A stretch of 34,550 bases of DNA. Source: an uncultured Rhodospirillales bacterium (lineage in GTDB: Bacteria; Pseudomonadota; Alphaproteobacteria; Acetobacterales; Acetobacteraceae). The notes under the pieces were generated by a model, which did no database searches, had not been told where the DNA came from, and saw only the letters and a list, made by a program, of their open reading frames with translations. Below, one piece after another: positions 24,501 through 31,914 of the stretch. Position 1 is the stretch's first letter. The number at the start of each line of letters is the position of its first letter. A program made the position numbers and the translations under genes. The stretch covers positions 1 to 34,550 of the forward strand of contig CAIPHQ010000216.1 of NCBI GenBank assembly GCA_903864895.1, written 5' to 3'.

Positions 24501-27500
24501 AGATCTGAACGCACTGGGTGCGGCGCGCCTCGTGCTGGGCGGCAGCGCGTCCACGGCCAGCATCGGCGGCGCGCCGACCGTGACATTCTCCGGCCGTGCC
24601 GGGTCTGTCACACTGCGCAGCGGTGCCACGCTGTCTGCCCCGGAAGTGTTCCTGGTGGCGGCAGCCACCGGCGGCGGCAGCGGTGGCATCGCCCTGGAAA
24701 CCGGTGCCACCATCGACACCACGGGGGCGGGTGCGGCGTCGTACGATTCAACCAACGGGTACTACTACAACTCGTTTGGCTCCACCGTGCTGGCGGTGTC
24801 AAACGGCAAGCTGAACTTCACGCCGGATACGGCGGCCTTCCAGTTTTTCGGCGCGATCAACATTGCGGATGGCGCGGCGCTGCTCACCAAAGGCTCGCTC
24901 ACCTTCTCCACCACGCAGGGCGTCAGCTTGGGCGCGCAGGCAGTGTACGGGGCGAAATATCTCAATCTTGATGTGGCCAGCATCAACATCATCAGCACCG
25001 AAGTCGCGGCGCTCGGCAGCGCCGTCACGCTGCCGTCCGGGCTGGTGCTGAGTCAGGACACGCTGAAAACCCTGCTCACCGGCAACAGCCTCACGCGCGT
25101 GCCGGGCGTGACGGAACTCACGCTGACGGCCACGCAATCGGTGAACCTGTTCGGCGCGGTGTCGCTCAGCACTGACCTGCCGGGGGCGGAGTTGCAGCAA
25201 TTGGTGCTGAACACTCCGGCGATTTATGGCTGGAGCGACCAGTTGGCCGGGTCCGGCGGGCCGGGGGCGGCGGCGTCCATCAATATCGGGCGCGGCACGA
25301 TGGTGTGGAACGGCATCGCCACCACGGTGCCGGTGGGCGCGCAGACCCAGCTTGGCAGCCAGTTGCCCGGCGGCTTTGCCGATACCGGGCTGGAGACGGG
25401 CACCGGGTCGTTGTCGATCTCGGCAGGCAAGATCGTGCTGGGCTACCCCTCGGGCACGCAGGTGCAAAATCAGGTCTCGCTGGGCCGCCTGATCCAGGGC
25501 TTCCAGTCCGTCACGCTGACCGCGACGCAGGACATCGAGGGCAGCGCCAGGGGATCGCTGGCGGTCTATGCCATCCCGTCCGCCACGTATGGCCAGCCCG
25601 GCACAGGCGGCGACCTGACGCTGAATACACCGGTGCTGACCGGGCAGGCCGGTGCGTTGACCAGGATCACCGCAGGCGGCGCGCTGACCCTCACCGGCAG
25701 CGGCGGCAGTAGTGCCGGTGCGGCGGGCCTCGGGGCGGAAATCGACCTCAGCGCGGCCAGCGTTACGCTCGCCTCCACCGTCGCCTTGCCCAGCGGCCGT
25801 TTCAACGTCTCGGCGCAGTCCGGGATCAGCCTGGACGCAGGCGCAACCCTGGCCCTGGCCGGGCGCACTACCGGTTTCTTCGACCAGACGCATGACGGTG
25901 CCGGCGGCAGCGTATCGCTTGCCACCGCTGCCGGAGATGTCACGCAGGCCGCCGGGTCAACCATTGATGTCTCGGCCGGCAACGCGCCGGCGGGCAGCAT
26001 CACCATCGCGGCGCTCGGCGGCTCGGTGGCCCTGAACGGCACTGTCCTCGGCAGTGCCGCCAGCGGGCGGACGCAAGGTTCCATCGACATCCGCGCGCAC
26101 AGCCTGGCGGGTTTCGCTGCGCTGAACGCAAGCCTCACGGCAGGCGGCGTCTCCGCCTACCGCGCCTTCGAGATCGGCACCGGGGACCTGACGATTGGCA
26201 ATGAACTGGTGGCCAGCACCGTCAGCCTGACGCTGGATGGCGGCAGTTTGTCCATCGGCGGCACCATCAATGCCAGCGGTGCCACGCCCGGCACTATTGA
26301 TCTGTCGGCGCAGAACGGTTTGACGCTGCTCACCGGCGGCTTGCTTGATGCCCATTCCACCGTGCTGCAAACCGACAGCTACGGGGCGGCCATCGACGCC
26401 AAAAACACGGCACAGGTAACGCTGACCGCCATCGGTGGCACGCTGACCATTCAGGCCGGCAGCGGCATCGATGTCAGCTCGCCGGACGGCGTTGCGCGCG
26501 GCCATATTGCGCTGAATGCGCCGCAGGAGGGCGGGGACGACATCGCCATCAACGTGACCGGCCCGGTTGCCATCCGTGGTGTGTTCACCGCCGCTGGTCA
26601 GCCAATGGGCAGCCTTGCCGTTTATGGCTGGCACGCCGCCTATGCCGCCCCCATTGACGCTGCCACCGGACTGGCGGTCGTGACCCAGGCATGGCTAGAC
26701 GGGATTGATGCCAGCGATACGCAGCCCTTCATGGCGGCCGCGTCGGCGAACGCCGCACTGCAATCGCGTCTGCAACCGCTGATGGATGCCGCGCAAGGCG
26801 CATTCCATCTGCGCCCCGGTATCGAGATTGTCAGTGGTGACAGTTCGGGCGATCTTGTGGTCTCGGGTGACATCAATCTTGCCAACTACCGCTACGGTGC
26901 GAACGCCGAACCGGGTGCGCTGGTGCTGCGCGCGGCGGGCAACCTGACCATCAACGGCAGCGTCACAGACGGCTTCGCGGCACCTGCGGACGACCCTGCC
27001 AACCCGAACCCGGACAACAATGGCTGGCTGCTGTTCGCAGGCAACGAGCCGTTCAGCGCGGATGTGGTGCTGCCGAAGGTCCTGCCGGGCACGATCACGC
27101 TCGGCGCTGGCACCACCATCAACACCGGCAATGCTGTTTCGCTGAACTACGACATCAGCATTCAGGTGCCGCAATTCGATGATTTCGGCAACACCATCCC
27201 CGGCCCGGTCACGCTCAATCAGGGTGTGGCAATCCCCACCCCGGTCACGCTCGCCGCACCGGCGGACACGTCGTTCTCCAGCTACGCGATCCCGGCAAGC
27301 GGCTGGGTCGCCACCGCCAACATTTATGACGAAACCGGCGCGATCAAGTTCGCCAAGGGCGCGGTCATCGCGGGCGGCACGCAGTTGCTGCCGGGCTGGC
27401 GGGTGGATGCCGGCTCGGTGCTGCCGTTCCAGATCAATGTTCCGGCGGGCACCATCTGGCCGGCCGGGGCCAGCCTGCAAATCATCGCCAGCCCTTCGGT

Positions 27501-30500
27501 GACGCTGGCGGCCGATCAGACCTTGCCGGGCGGCGCGCTGATCCCGTCGCAGACCGTGGTCGTGTTCACGGACGGTTCCTCGCAGCAGAACCTGCGCGAC
27601 GCGGCGACAGGATCGCAGGGTCAGATCTGGGGCAATGCCCCGATGCTGGCGGCGGGCACGCAATCCTGGTCGCTGGCGCTGGTCAGCGGTGCCGATACCG
27701 GCGCGGCCAGCCGCCTTGCGGTGCAGCCGCAATCCGCGCTGGCGGGCGGCGGCAACATGGTGCTGAGCGATCTGCACTATACCCAGCCCAATCAGGGCTA
27801 TTACGGTGCGTCACCGTCCTTCAGCGTGGTCCGCACCGGCACGGGCGACCTCACGCTGAAGGCGGGCGGCGATATCACGCAGTATTCGCTATACGGCATC
27901 TACACGGCGGGCACGCAGACGGCAGTGGACTCCGCGTTCCAGCAGCCGCTGGCCACCGGGTTTGACGGCACTGTGTTCGGGGCGGGCAATCCGTACAACG
28001 CCTATGTGGTGAATTATCAGGCCTATTACCCCACCGGCGGCGGCAATGTGCTGGTGGCGGCACAGGGCGGCGTGTACGGCGACATCTACGGCGGCGGCTC
28101 GTCCGGCAACCCGGCCAGCGACTGGGTCGGCAACTGGCTGTGGCGGCAGGGCACCGGCACCACTGCGGGCGTCGAGGCGCAGTCCACCGCGTGGTGGATC
28201 AACTTCGGCACCTATGTCATCCCGCAAACCGGGGCAGGCCCCGGCTATCAGGCGGCGCTGGTGGGCTTCACCGGCATCGGTGCACTGGGTGGCGGCAACC
28301 TGACCGTGATTGCGGGCGGTGATGCGGGCGTAACAGTGGGGCGCGATGCCACGCAGCGCAGCCAGGGGCTTGATCTGGCGGTGGCCAGCACCGGGCGGGT
28401 GACCGGGGTGGACGTGGTTGGCGGCGTTGTGACCGGTGGCACGCTGGTGCAGACCGGCGGTGGTGACCTGACGGTGCGCATCGGCGGCGCGTTGAACGGG
28501 CTCGACGAAGGTGTGCAGAACGTCGGCTATGACGGTCTGAACGGCACGTTCACCAACCTGCGCGGCAATATCTCGGTGCAGGCGGGGCAGGTGGGCCGGG
28601 TGGTGTATCAGTATGGCACCATCGACACGGTGGATACCCGCCCGTTGAACCCGTCTGTCGCAGGCATCGCCATCGAACAGGGTGGTGTGATTGTGGTGCC
28701 GGGCGACACGCAGGTGGATATCACCGCGCTGCGCGACGTGGTGCTGGCGGGCGCGGGCGATGCCGGGCGGCTGCCGGTGCAGAACCTGCCGGGCTTCACG
28801 ACCGTGGATTCCAGCGGCGGCACGCAAACCTACACCGGCGGCGGCATCACGTCGTTCTCGCTGTGGACGCCGCGTACCTCCATCACCATCAACTCGCTCG
28901 GCGGCAACGCCACACCCACCACGCAGCCCCTGTTCAGCGCGCTCAGCCCGTCGACGTTCAGCAACGACATGCCCACCGATACGCGCTTCGTGTATCCGGC
29001 GGTGCTGAACGTCATCGCCGACAGCGGCAGCATCTATTATGGCTCGCTGGCCGGTGATTCCGGCCGCGCGCTGGAACTGGCCCCGGCCCCGGCCGGCCAG
29101 ATGCAGATGCTGGCGCAGGGCTCCATTTATGCCACCGGCTACAGTGTCGATCTCTCCGGTGCCAACCCGAACACCAACCTGTCCGGCGGGGCCAATGCCG
29201 GCAATCTGGCCAATCCGTTCCAGCCGGCGTTCACGGGCGCCGACGGCGGCAGCACGATCGTCACCAACACGTATTTCGCTGCAGGCAGCTACTATCCGTT
29301 GTTTGCCTTCGCCGCCGACACGCCCACCAGCAATGTCCATGCGGGCGACACGCAACCGGCACGCTTCTATGCCGTCAGCGGTGACATCGTGGATTTCCGC
29401 ACCGGTGAGATCATCAACTATTCGGCCAGCACCGGTGTGACCCCGTCCACGTGGTACATCGCCGCCAAGCCTGCATGGATTCTGGCGGGCAACGACGTCG
29501 TCGCCTCCGGCACGCGCCCGTCGCTGGACCCGAGCAACCCTGCCGTGGGCAGCGCGGTTTTCGCCAATGAGCAGAATCAGGCCGCCACAGCCTTCGCCTC
29601 GGCGGCCACCAGCGGCAACCTGCTGCTGAACACCTCGGCCACCGACATATCGGTGGTGTCCGCCGGGCGTGACATTCTGTCGTCGTATTTCTACATCGCC
29701 GGGCCGGGGCTGCTGGAAGTGGATGCGGGCCGCAACCTCAATCAGCTTGATCATGGGATGCTGAAATCCATCGGCCCGGTCTTCGACATTTCGGCACAGA
29801 ACCGCAACGGCGGCGCGGGCATCTCGGTGCTGGCTGGTACCGGTAGCGCGGGCATCGACACCGCCACTTTCGCGCGGCTGTATTTCGACCCGGCGCATGA
29901 GGAAAACAGCAATTTCCCGCTGATCTCCGGCGAGAACCAGGGCAAGGTGGCGCAGACCTATCAGCCCGAGTTGCTGGCGTGGCTGGCACGCAATTTCGGC
30001 TACGCGGGCGGAGCAGACGGGGCACTCGATTACTTCCTGTCGCTGCCGCAGCAGCAGCAGGACGTGTTCGTGCGCAGCATCTTCTTCGCCGAACTCAAGG
30101 CCAGCGGCCGGGAGGAAGGCAACCCGGCCAGCCGCCGCTACCACACTTATGTGCGTGGCACCGAAGCGCTTTACGCCCTGCTGCCGGGCACGCCCGCGCC
30201 GTCGCCGCAGGCAGACCCCAACTACGCCACTGACAGTCAGGCCTATGCCTCCATCGCCGCCGGGCGCAGGGGTTTGGTGCGGCCTGTGACCTTTGCAGCC
30301 ACGGCCGCCCTCTCGGCCGCCGCCTCGGCGACCCCCGCCTATAGCGGTGATGTCACGATGTACAGCGGCACACTGACCTTTGCCTCCACCGGCCAATCCG
30401 CCGTGGTTGACGCAGGCATCAGCACGCAATTCGGCGGTGACATTCAGGTGATCGTGCCGGGCGGGCAGATCCTGCTGGGTGTTGCGGGCGGCGTGCAGCC

Positions 30501-31089
30501 GGGCAGCAGCACGGGGCTGATCACCTTCGGTTCGGGCAATATTGCCGCCTTCGCCCGCAACAGCATCGTGCTGGGGCAGAGCCGTATCTTCACCACCTAT
30601 GGCGGCAACATCCAGTTGTGGTCGGCCACCGGCGACGTGAACGCCGGTATCGGCACCAAGACCTCGGTGGTCTATCAGCCGCCCAGCATCACCTATGACG
30701 ATCTGGGCAATCTCACACTCGCCCCCACCGCGCCGACCAACGGTGCGGGTATTGCCACCCTCACCTCGGTGCCCGGCGTCCCGGCGGGTGACGTAGATCT
30801 GGTGGCCCCGCAAGGCACCATCGACGCGGGTGAGGCGGGTATTCGCGTCTCCGGCAACCTCACGCTGGCCGCGCTGACGGTGGCCAACGGCAACAACCTG
30901 AGTGTGGGCGGCAAGACCGTCGGCGCGCCGACGATTGCGGTGTCAAATGTCGGCGCCTTGCAGGCGGCCAGTGCCGCCACCGGCGCGGCGCAAAGCTCGG
31001 CCTCCAACAACGCCGACGAGGCGCGGCGCAAGCGGCAGGCGGCGGAAGCCTCGGTGATTCTGGTAGAGGTGCTGGGCTTCGGCGAGTAG
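18592..31089 (+). CDS. Giant filamentous-haemagglutinin-type exoprotein (4165 aa)
   Basis: A single intact frame of 4165 residues (12.5 kb, more than a third of the window). The long N-terminus has a basic region (1-31), a hydrophobic segment (33-50) and a likely cleavage site after Ala55 (PARA/GS), like the extended signal peptides of two-partner-secretion exoproteins. A TPS-type secretion domain follows: LLNWESFNVG (181-190), VALNKV, PSQILGTI and the NPNGI-like NQSGILFG (239-246). The middle is Gly/Ala/Thr/Ser-rich with repeated short strands (GGxLxI/V, ITLGAG), suggesting a right-handed beta-helix. From about residue 3800 a DUF3739-like C-terminal region is seen (GGDIQVIVPGG, SRIFTTYGGNI, DAGEAGIRVSGNL, ending VEVLGFGE). 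It probably acts outside the cell in adhesion or biofilm. The ATG at 18592 is preferred over an upstream TTG. No TpsB transporter gene is visible. Confidence 0.92.
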   Translation: MTKMAKTTLQSRRHPPVAAPVRAVPGWRLSRAGLLAGVSLAAMASAAFVAAPARAGSPPVFSAQWFAARAQGSAATASGTSAAGGLNTAAAAQTQARQSIANLAKMAAAINAAQSFQASAAAIGAGTLAAGVPNGLVAGGLMPQQGAVAGGTAWIGANLPSQTTAGDRTTVMVTQTQPQALLNWESFNVGAKTTLAFDQSSKGGASASNWVALNKVPASVAPSQILGTITAPGKVFVINQSGILFGAGSQVNVNSLIASAADLPASITPGVSGGAASVAYSLYGAQSGSSFAASFLAAASNSTVEVQAGAQITTNPPASATSGGGYVMLFGGTARNAGSISTPQGQTVLASGTDFTLRQGYSTQGNQTATMRGSQVATSGIAGSTENTGIITATDGDVSLVGHSIRQSGVALATTSVNVRGTVHLLSDTADATATITIAPDSVTAVLPDDSTTTALNSQRSQLITQSASLDLLRLVAPSSSNPQVNNVGTLSDRLDLSRVEITTGGSVEFSRGSITLAQGGQVAVQAAGRVQADSTAALDVAGQLNVSLPMSANELAISVQPFEQRDAPVNRTSGGLNSTTVTIDQRDLVLVPASALYATDRYYTGGGLLEVSGYLNTTGHTIGEWAALGGTIAIAAHEVVAQTDASFNIAGGSVAYQAGTISATYLQGADGQIYNANTAPAGQRYTGIYKGVTIDHARWNTSDVFRNPLFAPASVYEAGYVVGRDAGTLKISAPTAIFEGSVSAGIVAGPYQATQRAATVTDGYNAPQNAVAQPGTLAFVKFDAGGVTGAWRSDVQISGNLPALADQLGINTAIPTERDHTVWLSAAALNAAGLGGLSIASTNSIQIATSITLAPGGTVSLVAPAVDFAAGVTARGGAVSAGNIITTTSGTTARSTLGILNEASVTLESGASIDTRGQWTNARLDPSNIAGEAFVNGGNVTFDSTGRLVLLPGSLIDASSGAALLASGKTLSGKGGSVTLIANDPQFANDKSHSKVQVDGTIRSDGVTGGGTLKLVAQNVIVAAQQPTLAFGTIWLGPSFFGMGFTTYDINGLAGLTVAAGTTIEAAAPVYQFAQLSSSVPTGSDPSAALQLWLPPVYIEDQLHATLTQRQGVSLVLRAAANAGSNTAMGGTLSVGSGASLSVDPGQSVRLEGYKRVTIDGTITAHGGTIAVVNMQQENYTLGRSPGLMQGNPVWLGDTSVLDASAQAYTSVDVRGRSFGVVPSGGSITIGAYGGSQGDGAGSVISTDAQVIIRPGAQVDASGTSAVLDPAAGTVGSIGTAVVGGGIATLVASSGGTIALSSYNGIFIDGTLRAVSGGAGAAGGTLAMTLEAPLYAANAPTLPTYAQRQPRHILVSQDTTSDLGSGALNPGDLTPADVRNQARISVAQIDAGGFANVSLFARDFIVFDGDVNLGVAGSVKFAQGTFGETRSDAHVSIAAPYVALSGFTTHSAENAVSGISLGGTNWLPNTLDTTANLAITADLIDISNELRFGALGKLDGGLNPFGHHKGLAIHVAYAGFQSIAINSTGDVRFNTGTLVTPGNLAFTAAQLYPTTQALAAVYAGVNYQQAHDPSANLYAAGGLLSVAWNGVAAQAPYSVAGSLVLAAPTVEQGGVIRAPEGNITLGAVIDGPSGAPITQNSFTTLVELQPGSVTSVSAAGQIIPFGGSADNQTYTYNGRTVGALTPGIAIDAQAVQSDSGATLDISGGGTLSGAVFQTGRGGSVDTLLQPLQNFTGTTLAKATLATRPVYAIVPGFSAGYAPVTPLDQNSKYAGSVPATGQQITLTESVDGLPPGTYTLLPAYYALLPGAFRVEMNTAVRNVAAGVADIPGGSYVVGGYSGTANTGVQSALAVPVTLTPASVVRSFSQYAETNYSQFEIGIAASTGAPRTAILADAKQLTLLYPSAISAPASGLPALSYHGVSSFAPADGGYGSTVQVQGKSGANSLPDFEITASGAASTANFVTLSAADLNALGAARLVLGGSASTASIGGAPTVTFSGRAGSVTLRSGATLSAPEVFLVAAATGGGSGGIALETGATIDTTGAGAASYDSTNGYYYNSFGSTVLAVSNGKLNFTPDTAAFQFFGAINIADGAALLTKGSLTFSTTQGVSLGAQAVYGAKYLNLDVASINIISTEVAALGSAVTLPSGLVLSQDTLKTLLTGNSLTRVPGVTELTLTATQSVNLFGAVSLSTDLPGAELQQLVLNTPAIYGWSDQLAGSGGPGAAASINIGRGTMVWNGIATTVPVGAQTQLGSQLPGGFADTGLETGTGSLSISAGKIVLGYPSGTQVQNQVSLGRLIQGFQSVTLTATQDIEGSARGSLAVYAIPSATYGQPGTGGDLTLNTPVLTGQAGALTRITAGGALTLTGSGGSSAGAAGLGAEIDLSAASVTLASTVALPSGRFNVSAQSGISLDAGATLALAGRTTGFFDQTHDGAGGSVSLATAAGDVTQAAGSTIDVSAGNAPAGSITIAALGGSVALNGTVLGSAASGRTQGSIDIRAHSLAGFAALNASLTAGGVSAYRAFEIGTGDLTIGNELVASTVSLTLDGGSLSIGGTINASGATPGTIDLSAQNGLTLLTGGLLDAHSTVLQTDSYGAAIDAKNTAQVTLTAIGGTLTIQAGSGIDVSSPDGVARGHIALNAPQEGGDDIAINVTGPVAIRGVFTAAGQPMGSLAVYGWHAAYAAPIDAATGLAVVTQAWLDGIDASDTQPFMAAASANAALQSRLQPLMDAAQGAFHLRPGIEIVSGDSSGDLVVSGDINLANYRYGANAEPGALVLRAAGNLTINGSVTDGFAAPADDPANPNPDNNGWLLFAGNEPFSADVVLPKVLPGTITLGAGTTINTGNAVSLNYDISIQVPQFDDFGNTIPGPVTLNQGVAIPTPVTLAAPADTSFSSYAIPASGWVATANIYDETGAIKFAKGAVIAGGTQLLPGWRVDAGSVLPFQINVPAGTIWPAGASLQIIASPSVTLAADQTLPGGALIPSQTVVVFTDGSSQQNLRDAATGSQGQIWGNAPMLAAGTQSWSLALVSGADTGAASRLAVQPQSALAGGGNMVLSDLHYTQPNQGYYGASPSFSVVRTGTGDLTLKAGGDITQYSLYGIYTAGTQTAVDSAFQQPLATGFDGTVFGAGNPYNAYVVNYQAYYPTGGGNVLVAAQGGVYGDIYGGGSSGNPASDWVGNWLWRQGTGTTAGVEAQSTAWWINFGTYVIPQTGAGPGYQAALVGFTGIGALGGGNLTVIAGGDAGVTVGRDATQRSQGLDLAVASTGRVTGVDVVGGVVTGGTLVQTGGGDLTVRIGGALNGLDEGVQNVGYDGLNGTFTNLRGNISVQAGQVGRVVYQYGTIDTVDTRPLNPSVAGIAIEQGGVIVVPGDTQVDITALRDVVLAGAGDAGRLPVQNLPGFTTVDSSGGTQTYTGGGITSFSLWTPRTSITINSLGGNATPTTQPLFSALSPSTFSNDMPTDTRFVYPAVLNVIADSGSIYYGSLAGDSGRALELAPAPAGQMQMLAQGSIYATGYSVDLSGANPNTNLSGGANAGNLANPFQPAFTGADGGSTIVTNTYFAAGSYYPLFAFAADTPTSNVHAGDTQPARFYAVSGDIVDFRTGEIINYSASTGVTPSTWYIAAKPAWILAGNDVVASGTRPSLDPSNPAVGSAVFANEQNQAATAFASAATSGNLLLNTSATDISVVSAGRDILSSYFYIAGPGLLEVDAGRNLNQLDHGMLKSIGPVFDISAQNRNGGAGISVLAGTGSAGIDTATFARLYFDPAHEENSNFPLISGENQGKVAQTYQPELLAWLARNFGYAGGADGALDYFLSLPQQQQDVFVRSIFFAELKASGREEGNPASRRYHTYVRGTEALYALLPGTPAPSPQADPNYATDSQAYASIAAGRRGLVRPVTFAATAALSAAASATPAYSGDVTMYSGTLTFASTGQSAVVDAGISTQFGGDIQVIVPGGQILLGVAGGVQPGSSTGLITFGSGNIAAFARNSIVLGQSRIFTTYGGNIQLWSATGDVNAGIGTKTSVVYQPPSITYDDLGNLTLAPTAPTNGAGIATLTSVPGVPAGDVDLVAPQGTIDAGEAGIRVSGNLTLAALTVANGNNLSVGGKTVGAPTIAVSNVGALQAASAATGAAQSSASNNADEARRKRQAAEASVILVEVLGFGE

Positions 31090-31092
31090 CGC

Positions 31093-31836
31093 CTAATCCG
31101 GCCAGTTCTGCACCAGAAACAGCGCCCAGAACGCCGCTGCCAGCGCCGGGCCGAAGGGCAGGGCGGTGGCGGCGGTCAGCGCCGTTCCGCGCAGCCGTTG
31201 CACGCCCGCGATGCCAAGCCCGATGAGGGCTGCGGCCAGCAGCACACCGGGCAGCGCCTGCCAGCCCAGCCATGCCCCGGTGGCGGCCAGCAACTTGGCG
31301 TCACCCGCGCCGAGCCCGTCGCGGTGGCGCAGCGCGCGATAGGCCCGGTTCAGCGCCTGCAACCCGGCATATCCGGCAATGGCACCCAACGCGCGATCCG
31401 TAATGTCCCAAGGCGCCAGCCACCACGCCGCCGCCAGACCGGCCAGCAGCAGCGGCAAGGTGAGCGTGTCCGGCAGCCAGAAATGGTCCCAGTCCAGCCA
31501 CGCCAGCGTCAGCAACACCCAGCCCAGCGCGCAGGCCAGCGCCAGATCCACCCCCTCGAACCCCAGCGCCACCGGCACGGCGGCGATGGCGGTTGCTGCA
31601 AGTTCGGCGGCCAGATGCGCGGGCGCAATTCTGCCGCCGCACCGGGTGCAGCGCCCGCGCTGCACGGCGTAACTCAGCAGCGGAACCATCTCCCACGGGC
31701 GCAGCACATGCCCGCAGTGTTCGCAGGCCGAGCGGCCCCAAAGCTGCGGGGATTCGCGGGGCATCCGCCGCACCAGCACGCTGATCGTGCTGCCCGCGAA
31801 CGGACCGGCGAGTATTGCAATCCACCAGCCCGCCAT
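31093..31836 (-). CDS. gspO: Prepilin peptidase (A24 family, GspO/PilD-like)
   Basis: A 247-aa inner-membrane protein, about eight hydrophobic segments. It has the N-terminal cytoplasmic zinc site with cysteines 38, 41, 63 and 66 (CEHC, CTRC). Catalytic aspartates are Asp115 (LDWDHFWLPD) and Asp179 (GAGDAKLLAA), so it is a bifunctional type that cleaves and, in most members, N-methylates type IV prepilins and pseudopilins. The start ATG at 31836 is clear. The stop lies only 3 bases from the stop of the giant exoprotein, with no terminator between them. It is divergent from gspE, whose start is 78 nt away. Confidence 0.93.
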   Translation of the reverse strand: MAGWWIAILAGPFAGSTISVLVRRMPRESPQLWGRSACEHCGHVLRPWEMVPLLSYAVQRGRCTRCGGRIAPAHLAAELAATAIAAVPVALGFEGVDLALACALGWVLLTLAWLDWDHFWLPDTLTLPLLLAGLAAAWWLAPWDITDRALGAIAGYAGLQALNRAYRALRHRDGLGAGDAKLLAATGAWLGWQALPGVLLAAALIGLGIAGVQRLRGTALTAATALPFGPALAAAFWALFLVQNWPD

Positions 31837-31914
31837 TGCTGCCCTGTCACTTGCTTTCCTGCCACCTCATATACCAATACAACGCACAGGCGCAGGCGCC
31901 GGAGCGAGGGTCTG

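Noticed and set aside
27889-30813. 974-codon frame antisense to the giant exoprotein
   Set aside because: Composition (His, Arg, Gly, Ala, Gln rich) is that of a GC-rich antisense shadow, no family motif, and it lies within a well-supported coding frame.
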